From Pedobacter riviphilus (lineage in GTDB: Bacteria > Bacteroidota > Bacteroidia > Sphingobacteriales > Sphingobacteriaceae), in NCBI RefSeq assembly GCF_014692875.1, contig NZ_CP061171.1:4960001-5024000 (forward strand): DNA of 64,000 nucleotides, read 5' to 3'. Below the pieces are notes generated by a model. That model made no database searches. It was given only the letters and a program-made list of their open reading frames with translations, and had not been told where the DNA came from. Positions within the stretch are counted from its first letter, which is position 1; every line of letters starts with the position of its first letter. Positions 52,201-60,425 of the stretch are shown one piece after another. The translations under genes were made by a program, and so were the position numbers.

Positions 52201-52809
52201 CCCGGCTTAGAAAATTTACCAATCATTATTTTCACAGGTAAAAACCTTTCAAAAGGAGAAGAGAACCGGATCAAACAATATGCTGATTCTATCGTCGTAA
52301 AAACGGCACATTCTTATCAGCGTATTTTGGATGAAGCAGGCCTGTTTCTTCACTTAGTAGAAGAAAAAAGTAAGGAAAAGATAAAAACACCTAAAAAGTT
52401 TTCCGAATTGCAGGATGTATTGGTTGGAAAAACCGTTCTGGTAGCAGATGATGATGTGCGTAACATCTTCTCCTTAACCAAAATGCTAGAGCAGCACCAG
52501 ATGAAAGTTATAGCAGCAACCGATGGTAAAGAGGCGCTTAAATTACTAAATGAAAACCCAGGAATTGATGTTGTTTTAATGGATATGATGATGCCGGAAT
52601 TAGACGGTTACGAAACTACAACAGCCATCAGGCAGGATATTAAATATCGAAACCTGCCCATTTTAGCCGTTACTGCAAAAGCCATGATGGGCGACCGCGA
52701 AAAGTGCATTGCTGCAGGTGCGTCTGATTACATTAGCAAACCCGTAGATATGGATCAACTGATATCGTTATTAAGAGTATGGTTGTACGAAAATCACCAT
52801 AAATCATAA
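49225..52809 (+). CDS. Large hybrid histidine kinase: CHASE3-HAMP-GAF-kinase-three receivers
   Basis: 1194 residues. Two membrane helices (about 10-30; 178-197) flank a helical CHASE3-type sensor (KDAETGQRGFLLTG). Then a HAMP linker, a GAF domain (about 285-435), a long coiled coil (437-525), HisKA with His near 537 in MSHELRTPLNS, and ATPase. Three receivers follow, with Asp near 851 (AILLDIQLP), 974 (CVILDMGIP) and 1120 (VVLMDMMMPELDG). Receiver 2 has EE in place of the acidic pair and may be impaired. Senses an envelope or cytosolic signal. Its 3' end is duplicated just downstream. Confidence 0.93.
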   Translation: MKTTLKNNLRLGLGLSLIILFISSLASYISIGNLIKSTELVKKSDEVILNAENIISYLKDAETGQRGFLLTGNKVFLTPYYGANDSAALILKKVELDTKDNSVQQKNVAALKNILFKRMDIIKSTIEIKTLGGVIDPTVLFQGKLYMDEAREIVSKMVVEEKRLLEERTNELNKLTSYTPILILIAALLAILITLFFYRRVSIDFDERVKLQQEIEDKKTEMEKRIIAIKEIAYQISSGNYGVKLDSQTADDIGELSDSLNTMSLSLKKSFDTLAENEWLQTGVANLNVKMVGEKDVFHLAEDIIAFLANYTKSQVGAIYLFKDDGYLHLKGQYALRGQNLLQTIELGQGLIGQAVKSGKPILLDDVPQNELTITHATGNIKPAQVIVLPIIRNEISIGGLELGTIGKYSDLQLHFLNLVSSDVGTALLGAQNRQKLQQLLEETQAQSEELQVQHSELEGLNAELEAQAQKLQASEEELRVQQEELLQSNQELEERSSLLEEKNELIEERNIEIQQKAEALELSTRYKSEFLANMSHELRTPLNSILLLSRLMAENEAMDREHQEYAEVIQSSGQGLLSLIDEILDLSKIEAGKMELDRTNIKVDEVIFNMRSLFNPLAKEKNLNFVIEKSPEVPEFFHTDKMRLEQIIKNLLSNAIKFTAAGAVTLNINKNEKLGALVFKVTDTGVGIAPEKQGMVFEAFQQADGSTRRKFGGTGLGLSISRELAKLLGGYIDLKSTEGEGSIFTLTLPIDRNKGFDGIVPSVDQPIIALEAPVKKVSHLTVDNIPQEVEDDRDNIQPDDKVILIVEDDTPFAKTLLDFTRKRNYKGLVAVRGDAGIEMAKTFKPLAILLDIQLPVKDGWQVMEELKSDPSTRPIPVHIMSSLQVKKESLLKGAVDFINKPFAFEHMQEIFSKLEHALSRHPKKVLIVEENEQHAKALSYFLSNFNIQTEIVNQVKESVSALHKPEVNCVILDMGIPDKHAYDTLEVVKKTPGLENLPIIIFTGKNLSKGEENRIKQYADSIVVKTAHSYQRILDEAGLFLHLVEEKSKEKIKTPKKFSELQDVLVGKTVLVADDDVRNIFSLTKMLEQHQMKVIAATDGKEALKLLNENPGIDVVLMDMMMPELDGYETTTAIRQDIKYRNLPILAVTAKAMMGDREKCIAAGASDYISKPVDMDQLISLLRVWLYENHHKS

Positions 52810-52966
52810 ACCATTTTTTATTTTATGCCTCAAAAATTAATTCTCATAATTGATGATGATAACGATATCGTTATTAAGAGTATGGTTGTACGAAAATCAC
52901 CATAAATCATAAACCATTTTTTATTTTATGCCTCAAAAATTAATTCTCATAATTGATGATGATAAC
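52761..52966 (+). repeat. Perfect 103-bp tandem duplication
   Basis: Copy 1 is 52761-52863, copy 2 is 52864-52966. Each carries the last 49 bp of the hybrid kinase gene, the 15-bp spacer and the first 39 bp of the receiver gene. The copies look identical. The true kinase stop is in copy 1 and the true receiver start in copy 2, so both genes stay intact. A 25-codon false start lies in between. Confidence 0.92.
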
Positions 52967-53299
52967 CGAAACATTTTTGCTTTAAAAGCTGTTTTAAAGG
53001 CCAAAGGTTTTGATTGTTTATCTGCTTTAAGTGCCAAAGACGGTTTTTCTATTCTAGAAAAGCACGATAATGTTGCCATTGTTTTAATGGATATGATGAT
53101 GCCAGACATGGACGGTTATCAAGCTATTGCGGTAATGAAGAAATCGGCGAGAATGCAGGATATACCTGTGTTAGCGGTAACCGCCCAGGCTATGGTTGGA
53201 GATAGGGAGCGTTGTTTAAGCGCAGGCGCATCGGGCTATATTTCAAAGCCGATAAATGTTGATGAGTTATTAGTGCAAATAGAAAATTTTACAAAATAG
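52928..53299 (+). CDS. Single-domain response regulator
   Basis: 123 residues, one receiver: LILIIDDDNRNIFALKAVL, the phosphorylated Asp in IVLMDMMMPDMDGY and Lys in GYISKPINVDEL. No output domain. The sequence is close to receiver 3 of the preceding hybrid kinase, so it likely accepts phosphate from that kinase. 3 bp before cheR-like. Confidence 0.92.
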   Translation: MPQKLILIIDDDNRNIFALKAVLKAKGFDCLSALSAKDGFSILEKHDNVAIVLMDMMMPDMDGYQAIAVMKKSARMQDIPVLAVTAQAMVGDRERCLSAGASGYISKPINVDELLVQIENFTK

Positions 53300-53302
53300 C
53301 AG

Positions 53303-54121
53303 GTGATAAGTGATGCGATAGATAATGAACAGGTAGAAATCCTGTTGAATGATGTTCTAGAAACTCATGGATATGATTTTTTGGAATACTCTCACGCATC
53401 GATAAAAAGAAGGATTATACGCCTTTATGGACTGGATAATTTTGTGAGTTTTGCAGAATTTCGGTACACAATTAAAACAGATAAGCAATATTTTAAGCGG
53501 TTTTTAGAGGAAATTACGGTTAATGTTACCGAAATGTTTCGCGATCCTTCTTTTTATAAATCGTTGCGGAATGATGTACTTCCTGTGCTTGGCACTTATC
53601 CGTTTATACGGATCTGGGTGGCGGGCTGCTCTACCGGAGAAGAGGCTTATTCGCTTGCCATTGTTTTAAAAGAACTTAATTTGCTCAATAAATCGCTTAT
53701 TTATGCCACAGATATTAATCCATCGGTTTTAGATAAAGCAAAAAAAGGCATGTTCCCTTTAAATTATTTAAAGCAGTATTCCGAAAATTACCTGCAATCG
53801 GGTGGGTTAAAAGATTTTTCTTCTTATTACACAGCGAACTACTCTTTGGCAAAATTTGATGAAAGCTTAAACAGTAAGATGATCTTTTCTACGCATAATC
53901 TGGTTTCCGATCATTCTTTTAACGAGTTTCAGCTAATTTTATGTAGAAACGTATTAATTTATTTTGATAAAGATTTACAGCATAAAGTATTTAACCTATT
54001 TGATAGTAGCATCGAGAAATTAGGCTATCTTGCCCTAGGAAGTAAAGAAAGTTTGGAGTTCTGGCCAAAAGCCAAAGAATATAAAAGGGTTAAAATGGAG
54101 AAAATATGGCGGAAACTGTAG
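53303..54121 (+). CDS. CheR-type protein methyltransferase
   Basis: 272 residues from a GTG at 53303; no ATG is available before the N-terminal CheR helices (SIKRRIIRLYGLDNF). SAM site RIWVAGCSTGEEAYSLAI, VTEMFRD, IYATDINPSVLDKAKKG and ILCRNVLIYF are classical CheR. In chemotaxis it methylates receptor glutamates. No receptor or flagellar gene is in the window, so the target is unknown. Overlaps the CheB gene by 16 bases. Confidence 0.9.
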   Translation: MISDAIDNEQVEILLNDVLETHGYDFLEYSHASIKRRIIRLYGLDNFVSFAEFRYTIKTDKQYFKRFLEEITVNVTEMFRDPSFYKSLRNDVLPVLGTYPFIRIWVAGCSTGEEAYSLAIVLKELNLLNKSLIYATDINPSVLDKAKKGMFPLNYLKQYSENYLQSGGLKDFSSYYTANYSLAKFDESLNSKMIFSTHNLVSDHSFNEFQLILCRNVLIYFDKDLQHKVFNLFDSSIEKLGYLALGSKESLEFWPKAKEYKRVKMEKIWRKL

Positions 54122-54690
54122 ATTCTATATCGTGTGGTGCATTAATTATTGGCGGCTCGGCCGGTAGTTTAGATGTATTGCTCGAAATTTTTCCAGCCCT
54201 AAGGAACGATATTAGTTTCCCTATTGTATTAGTGGTTCACCGTAAGGCAAGTAATCAATCTCTTTTAACCGATTTATTAAAATCGCGCACTACATTGACA
54301 GTTAGCGAAGCAGAAGAAAAGGAATTTTTAAACGCAGGCAAAGTTTTTATCGCACCTGCTGATTATCATATGCTGATAGAGGAAGACCAAAGTATATCTT
54401 TTGATTATTCTGAAAAAGTAAATTATTCCCGACCATCAATTGATGTTACCTTTCAGTCAGCAGCTGAGGTTTTTAAAGAAAAATTAGTCTGTATTTTGCT
54501 TTCAGGATCTAATGCCGATGGAGTAGAAGGGTTAAAAAGTGTAAACAATTATAGCGGTAGGGTAGTTATACAGAATCCACGTACGGCCATAATGCCGTAT
54601 ATGCCGCAACAGGCGGTTCTGAATGTCGAGCCGCATATAATATTGGATAGCTACGATATGGCTAATTATATAAATAAGTTAAATGGTTGA
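54106..54690 (+). CDS. CheB-type methylesterase domain without receiver
   Basis: 194 residues containing only the catalytic domain. Ser in GGSAGSLDVLLEI, His in LVVHRKASNQS and Asp in LLSGSNADGVEGL form the CheB triad. The receiver that normally blocks CheB is missing; control may come from the lone receivers of the cluster. Substrate unknown. Overlaps cheR-like. Confidence 0.9.
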   Translation: MAETVDSISCGALIIGGSAGSLDVLLEIFPALRNDISFPIVLVVHRKASNQSLLTDLLKSRTTLTVSEAEEKEFLNAGKVFIAPADYHMLIEEDQSISFDYSEKVNYSRPSIDVTFQSAAEVFKEKLVCILLSGSNADGVEGLKSVNNYSGRVVIQNPRTAIMPYMPQQAVLNVEPHIILDSYDMANYINKLNG

Positions 54691-54709
54691 TTGCTTTTCG
54701 GAGGTTAAT

Positions 54710-55075
54710 ATGATAGTTACAAAAAAAGTATTTGTTTTTGATGATAATAGGGATATCCTTGATCTCTGTACATTTATTTTGGAAGATGCAGGGTATGAGA
54801 TAAAAACATCAGAAAATGCCAACAACATAGAAGAACAGGTTGCAGCGTATATGCCTGACTTAATTTTTATGGATAATTGGCTGCCCGATTTGGGAGGTAT
54901 ACAGGCTACTAAAGCATTAAAAAGCCATCCTGATTTAAAACATATTCCAGTAATTTATTTCTCGGCAAATAATGATATATCTTCACTGGCCGATGAAGCT
55001 GGTGCCGATAGTTATCTATCGAAACCTTTTGATATTGCCGCGCTTGAAGAAATTGTAAAAAAACATTTGAGTTAG
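54710..55075 (+). CDS. Single-domain response regulator
   Basis: 121 residues from the ATG at 54710, which has a real Shine-Dalgarno sequence (ggagg, 7 bases upstream), rare in this window. Receiver with DD in VFVFDDNRDILDLC, phosphorylated Asp in LIFMDNWLPDLGG and the Lys in YLSKPFDIAALEE. Last gene of the signalling cluster. Phosphate sink or output to an unseen partner. Confidence 0.9.
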   Translation: MIVTKKVFVFDDNRDILDLCTFILEDAGYEIKTSENANNIEEQVAAYMPDLIFMDNWLPDLGGIQATKALKSHPDLKHIPVIYFSANNDISSLADEAGADSYLSKPFDIAALEEIVKKHLS

Positions 55076-55191
55076 GCGCTATTTAACCGCAAAGTGCGCA
55101 AAGATAAATCGCAAAGGACGCTAAGCAATAGCTTTTTATATATCCTTTGCAACTCCGCGAAAAAACTCAGCGCCCTTTGCGGTTAAACACC
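55076..55191. terminator. Inverted repeat between convergent genes
   Basis: ttaaccgcaaagtgcgcaaag at the left and ctttgcggttaa at the right, in the gap between the last receiver and DUF3137. Probably stops transcription from both sides. Confidence 0.6.
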
Positions 55192-56148
55192 TTATTCCTT
55201 TCCCCAAATCCTTGTATTCAGATCCAATTCCTTAACAATATCATACATAAATTTTATGGTAGAGATATCTTCATTTACTGTTTCTGGACTTAGCAATGAT
55301 TTAAAAACGGGCGCTTCAAAATAATTCCGGTTCAAAGGGAAAGCGATGTACATCCTCGATTCGATAAAGGATAAACTGATATTATATTTGGTTTGATGAT
55401 TGAGGTTTAGTATGCGTTCCATCATGGCAGGTGTAAGGATATATCTAGATTCTACCTGATCTGAGCCATAAGTCACAAAAGTCTTATCAAATTCTACATT
55501 CTCCAATTGGATAACATCATTACCGCTAAAAGAGAACAGGTTTTTAGAAAACCATGCACCAAAGGCCGCTCCGAAATCTTTTGGTCTAACAATGGTTACG
55601 CCATTAAATTTCTTGTTAAAATCGGCAGCAAAGATGATGCCCTTAAAAATGTCGTGCCACTCTGTTCGGGTTCCGTTTTTGGTTTGGGTTACTGTTTTGT
55701 ATTCAGCATGCACCTCAGCAAAGTAAAACCGGGTTTTATCAGCACATCCAGTTACCAGGTCCTCTGTTTTATAACGATCGGGCTCATTGCTAAACAACTG
55801 TGTGTACATAAACTCCGAAGCTTCGATCCCCTGGTAAGGATTAATCGCTAAACTTTCGTCTAAAAATTTAAGGGCTGCACCAATTACATTGGTTTTGTAA
55901 GCACTTTGGTAAGCTGTTAAAGAATCGTTGATTTTAAATAACAAAACACCGCCATAAATAAGAGGTATTAAACCACCAATTACACCAGGAATAGGAAAGC
56001 CGAGGAAGAAGCCTAGAATACAAAGCAGAATGCCCGCGGTAATAAAAATATAGCCTTTGGTTTGGGTAGCGGCAATTCTTTTGCGCTCTATCTCCATTGT
56101 AGCCAAAACTTGTTGCAAGGCTACATTATTTGCAATATCGAACGACAT
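55192..56148 (-). CDS. DUF3137 membrane protein
   Basis: 318 residues. Two adjacent membrane helices near residues 32-70 (GYIFITAGILLCILGFFLGF, then IPGVIGGLIPLIYGGVLLF). The rest is a soluble domain with FYFAEVHAEYKTVTQTKNG and FKGIIFAADFNKKF of DUF3137. Function unknown. It shares one base with the LemA gene stop (TAATG). LemA and DUF3137 are common neighbours. Confidence 0.87.
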   Translation of the reverse strand: MSFDIANNVALQQVLATMEIERKRIAATQTKGYIFITAGILLCILGFFLGFPIPGVIGGLIPLIYGGVLLFKINDSLTAYQSAYKTNVIGAALKFLDESLAINPYQGIEASEFMYTQLFSNEPDRYKTEDLVTGCADKTRFYFAEVHAEYKTVTQTKNGTRTEWHDIFKGIIFAADFNKKFNGVTIVRPKDFGAAFGAWFSKNLFSFSGNDVIQLENVEFDKTFVTYGSDQVESRYILTPAMMERILNLNHQTKYNISLSFIESRMYIAFPLNRNYFEAPVFKSLLSPETVNEDISTIKFMYDIVKELDLNTRIWGKE

Positions 56149-56705
56149 TAATTATTAAAGAGTTCTTTTGCGCTAATGTTTTTACGCTCTTCAGCTGCGG
56201 TTTCTAAAACGGCAATCGCTTGGAAATTTAACATTCCGGCAAATAAACTGCCTGGGAACATCATAATCGAATTATTGTAATCGGTTACGGAGGCATTATA
56301 GGTTCTTCTAGCAGCCGCAATCTGTTCTTCGCTCTCGGTCCAGGTGGTTTGCAGGTTAATAAAATTGGTATTGGCTTTTAAATCGGGGTAATTTTCGATG
56401 TTGACCATTAAACCTTTCACACTATTGCCCAATTGCGCGTCTAAATCTGCTTTTTCTGCATTGCTAATATTTGGTGAACCTGCTTTAGCTCTCAGTTCAA
56501 CTATTTTGGTTAAGGTTCCCTGTTCATAAGTAGTGTACTGTTTTACCACTTCAACAAGATTTGGGATAAGGTCGAACCGCTTTTTAAGCATTACATCAAT
56601 GGCAGAGAAGGCATTTGTTACCTGGTTTTTCTTCCCGATGAGGGAGTTGTAAAAGAAAATCCCGATAAGAAATATAAATCCGATAACAACGAGGGCAATA
56701 ATCAT
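56148..56705 (-). CDS. lemA: LemA family protein
   Basis: 185 residues. One N-terminal membrane helix (IIALVVIGFIFLIGIFFYN) then the long helical LemA domain with NAFSAIDVMLKKRFDLIPNL and ENYPDLKANTNFINLQ. Function of the family is not settled; usually envelope-associated. Coupled to DUF3137. Confidence 0.93.
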   Translation of the reverse strand: MIIALVVIGFIFLIGIFFYNSLIGKKNQVTNAFSAIDVMLKKRFDLIPNLVEVVKQYTTYEQGTLTKIVELRAKAGSPNISNAEKADLDAQLGNSVKGLMVNIENYPDLKANTNFINLQTTWTESEEQIAAARRTYNASVTDYNNSIMMFPGSLFAGMLNFQAIAVLETAAEERKNISAKELFNN

Positions 56706-56755
56706 AATTTTAGTTTAAGGTTTAGAGAATAAAGATAAGAAAAGGTTACAATATG

Positions 56756-58569
56756 TTATCGCTTTTCATTTTGTTCTCGTTCACGCTTTATCCGGCGTTC
56801 TAGCCGCCTCTGTTTTCTTTGTAAATGATTGGCCCGCATAGCCTTAAACTTTGCAATATGCTCACGTACTTTATTCTGCTTTTCTTCGGTAATGCCAATG
56901 CTATATTTTATGCCTGTAAAAAGGCTCTTCCAGATCATGTTGAAGAAAGAGGTATTTGCCGGCCTGCTGTAATTAACGGCTACAGGTACCAGTTTTCCAT
57001 CTGCGCCTGGATTTTCTGATTTAATGATTAAGGCATTTGCTAAGAAAGAAAGAAAACCGCGGGTAACCAGGTGATCTTTTTCTGGGTCGTTTTTCATCAG
57101 CGCAACAGAAAGGTCGTAGTAGGAGAATGCTACCGTTCCTTTTGCGCCTAAATCATTCGCTTTAAAATTAAACTTCAATTTATCTACATTCCCGCGGTTA
57201 ATGCGCACCAGGCCAAGTGGTTTAGTAATCTGATTTAAAACCCGCGCATTAAAATTGTGTAAAACTCCATTGTAAGAAAATGCGCCATCTTTAGCGGTAA
57301 GGTCGAACATAAAGTTCACATCTAGCTTTCCCTGACCAAATAAATAAGTATTCAGATTAACCTCCATGATCGGGTTTATGGCCTTAATATTATTAAGGTT
57401 GGTAGCATTTTTTATAATTCCGGAGGTGTTTTCAAAACTGATCCGTCCTCGTTGATTACTTTCTCTGTTGAAAACCGAATAGTTAACATTTACATCCTTC
57501 AGCTGTATTTTCTGGACCAGAATAGGCGCATGAACAAGCTGCAAAAGCTGATGGGGAACTTTCCAATTTTGCTTTCCTGCGATTTTTTAAGGAGGCCATT
57601 GTGGTTAAATACCGAAATGAAACCATTGGTAATGGCCATTTCCTTTGCCCAAAGTTCTTGTTTGCTGATGTATAATGGCAAATCAATCCCATTAAGCATA
57701 ATGTTGTGCATCTTGATGTCGAAACGTTCTTTCGCATACCCGGCAACTTTGCCAAAGTTCATCTCATCATATAGGGGTACCAAAGCAAAACTGTTAATCC
57801 TTAACTTACCTGTTGTTGCCCTGAAATCCAGCTGATCTAATTGGATATCGTACATCTTGTCTGGAGTGTGGTATACATAGTTATTCAGATTGACCACAAT
57901 ATCCTTAAGTAAATAAAATCTTTTAGGATCATCAGCAGAGGTAGAATCAACCAGCAAATCGGTTAACGTAATATTAAGGTCGTCAATATCGAAAGGCACA
58001 GAATTAGGGACATTTTTATTCACATACTTAAAACTTACGTCCTTAAAACGGATGGTTTTAATGCTAAACTCTTTCAGGTTTTTGGAGATGATATCGTAAG
58101 GCGATTTAATGGGCCTGGGTGCACGCCCTTCATTAAAATCGAACTGTTTATTAACCATCGTTACCTCAGGTTTATCGAATATGATTTCCTCTAATTGCAG
58201 TTTTTTTTCGCGGTACAAGGTTAACGGATGGAAGCGCTTAACCACCAGTTTTTTTAAAGAAACAGTATATAAATTGTTTGGTGCCCTTTTTAAGGCTATA
58301 AGTTGCTTAAACCGATTGGTATCGGGCATTATTTTTACATTCTGTAAAGTGGCATTGCCTGTAAAAACGTTGGTAGATACCTTGGTAAAACTAATGGTAT
58401 ATAAACTATCGGTTGATTTGTAGAGCAGTGTTTTGATCCTGTCGGTTAAAATAGGACGAGATTTTACATTTAACAACCAAGCTATACCTGTAAGTACGAT
58501 AAAAACACCGAGTAATATACACGCAATCCATTTAAAAACTTTATAACGGTATCTTTTGGTATCAGGCAT
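56756..58569 (-). pseudogene. AsmA-like membrane protein, frameshifted
   Basis: Two overlapping frames. The first (58569 to about 57557) gives the N-terminal anchor (WIACILLGVFIVLTGIAWLL) and the AsmA-type beta region ending in KIGKFP. The second (about 57554 to 56756) continues HQLLQLVHAPILVQKIQL to the basic tail. One extra C (minus strand) in the C-run at 57553-57556 joins them into about 604 residues, aligning end to end with the intact neighbour of 595. AsmA-like proteins sit in the inner membrane and are linked to lipid transport or outer-membrane assembly. Mutation or sequencing error. Confidence 0.88.
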
Positions 58570-58637
58570 TAAACAATGAGAGGTTGTGGTTTTATTAGCA
58601 ATATACGGTTATAAACATATATTTGAAAAATGTAGAA

Positions 58638-60425
58638 TCAGTTTTTTTCTCTCCGGGCTTTTCGTGCAGCTTTTCTGTCTGCCCGTTTTTGTTCCCTTAT
58701 TTTTTTTGCAATTACTTTTTGCTGTTTTACCGGATTCTTTTCAGGTACCACGCCAAGGCCTACAATATCCTTTATGCCCATAAAAACGGTTTTCCACATC
58801 AGGTTAAAAAAGGAGGCCGAATTAATCCTGGTATTAGTCATGCTTGCTGTTCTTGGCGCTTCGCCTTTTTGCGGGTTTTCATCTTTAACTAATATGGTAT
58901 TGGCCAAAAAAGACAAAAACCCTTTTTTCTTGGTCCCCTCTCCATCAATATTGTCTGTTAAGAGCTTTATTTTCAGGCTTGTGTACAACATATTCAGCTT
59001 GCCCGATGCAGATCTTAAGTTTCCGTTTGCACTGAAATCGATATGCTGCACTTCGCCACTTTCAATCTCTATTAAGCCCAGGGCTTTAGATAGTGGGTTT
59101 AAGTTTTTTAGATCAAATTTCCCCAGATTCCCACTGTAGGTAAATGCACCATTGTTATCGGTAAGATTGAAATCGATTTTTACATTCAGCTTTCCGGTAC
59201 CCATTAAAAGCGTGTTTAAATCTGCCAGGGCATGGTTCTTTTTGCTCAGTTGTAAACTATCATTGGTTACATTTAAAATGTTTCCGGTTAGCGCTTTAAA
59301 GTCAACCGATCCAATTTTTTTACTTGCAGGGTTAAATTCAGCATATTTAACATTAATGTTTCTCAGTTTTACTGTATCAATCAGGGTAGGCATGTTTAAC
59401 CTTTTTAAGGCTATATGCGGATAATTTTGGCCCTTATCAAATCCTGGTGGCGGTGGCGATTCGCGGCTCATAAAAACTTCTACATTGGCAGGCCCAATCC
59501 TTAGCGATTTTGCATGCAGTTTCTGGTCGGTGTTTAAACCCATAAAATCAACACCGTTAAATTCTATTTGATCAAAGCTTAAGTTATACCGGTCTTTCTG
59601 GATCTTGTATTTTCTTGCAAAAGTAAGTTCATCGTACAAGGGTGTAAGCTTAAACCCTTTTGCGGTTATTTTTTTTGATGCAGTAGAGCCGCTAATGGTA
59701 TCAATTTTCATGGCGTACATTTTATCTTTCGTTACCGATTTATAACCCGCAATCTGAAAAGATGCATCTTTGGTATAATAAAACCTTGTTGTATCGTTGC
59801 CCGAAAGCGAATCCAACAAGAAATCATTAATGTTAATATCGAGGTGTTTGATTGATTTTTTGACTTTTTTTGCTGCGGTTTTGTTGATATAATCGAAATC
59901 TGCATCTACAATTTTGATGCTTTTTATGTGTACCGATTTAAAAGTTTTCGAAATCTGTTCGTAAAGCGATTTTTCATCTTTTATGCTATCTGGTTTCCTG
60001 CTTACTCTGTTAAAAATCATGTTGATAGATGGCTTTTGTAAAATGATCTCATTTACATCTATCCGTTTTCTAAAGTAGGCCGTTAATATTCCAACACGGC
60101 TAATCTGTAATTTCTTTAATTTAAGCTCGAAAGTATGGGCAGGAGCCATTTGTTTTTTCTTTAAGCTATCAAAAACAGCCGTATCGGGTGTTAGTGTAAC
60201 ATCACGTAGGGCCAGGCTGCCGGTAATTACGTTTAAGTTAATGCTTTTAAAATCTATGCGGTATAAATGATGAGAGCCATTGTAAACACCAGCTTTAATT
60301 TTTTCGGTCAGTATAGGTTTCCATCGGGCGCTTAAAAACATAGCACCAAATGCAACAATTAAAATTAAAATGCCGAATATGCTTCCTATCCAGGCCCAAA
60401 TTTTATTTTTATTCTGCGCTGTCAT
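58638..60425 (-). CDS. AsmA-like membrane protein, tandem paralogue
   Basis: 595 residues. N-terminal membrane helix (IFGILILIVAFGAMFL), then long amphipathic beta regions with recurrent D-type strings (VNEIILQKPSINMIFN; IDINFNL-like). The C-terminal GFLSFLANTILVKDENP and a strongly basic tail (KKIREQKRADRKAARKARRE) match the neighbour. Belongs to the AsmA/DUF748-type superfamily by architecture; exact role not known. Confidence 0.78.
   Translation of the reverse strand: MTAQNKNKIWAWIGSIFGILILIVAFGAMFLSARWKPILTEKIKAGVYNGSHHLYRIDFKSINLNVITGSLALRDVTLTPDTAVFDSLKKKQMAPAHTFELKLKKLQISRVGILTAYFRKRIDVNEIILQKPSINMIFNRVSRKPDSIKDEKSLYEQISKTFKSVHIKSIKIVDADFDYINKTAAKKVKKSIKHLDININDFLLDSLSGNDTTRFYYTKDASFQIAGYKSVTKDKMYAMKIDTISGSTASKKITAKGFKLTPLYDELTFARKYKIQKDRYNLSFDQIEFNGVDFMGLNTDQKLHAKSLRIGPANVEVFMSRESPPPPGFDKGQNYPHIALKRLNMPTLIDTVKLRNINVKYAEFNPASKKIGSVDFKALTGNILNVTNDSLQLSKKNHALADLNTLLMGTGKLNVKIDFNLTDNNGAFTYSGNLGKFDLKNLNPLSKALGLIEIESGEVQHIDFSANGNLRSASGKLNMLYTSLKIKLLTDNIDGEGTKKKGFLSFLANTILVKDENPQKGEAPRTASMTNTRINSASFFNLMWKTVFMGIKDIVGLGVVPEKNPVKQQKVIAKKIREQKRADRKAARKARREKN

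Noticed and set aside
52825..52902. 25-codon frame starting like the receiver gene
   Set aside because: It is the duplicated start in copy 1 of the 103-bp repeat; it runs into the duplicated kinase end and stops.
57483..57755. Minus-strand frame of 90 codons
   Set aside because: Third-frame shadow inside the broken AsmA-like gene; does not match the paralogue.
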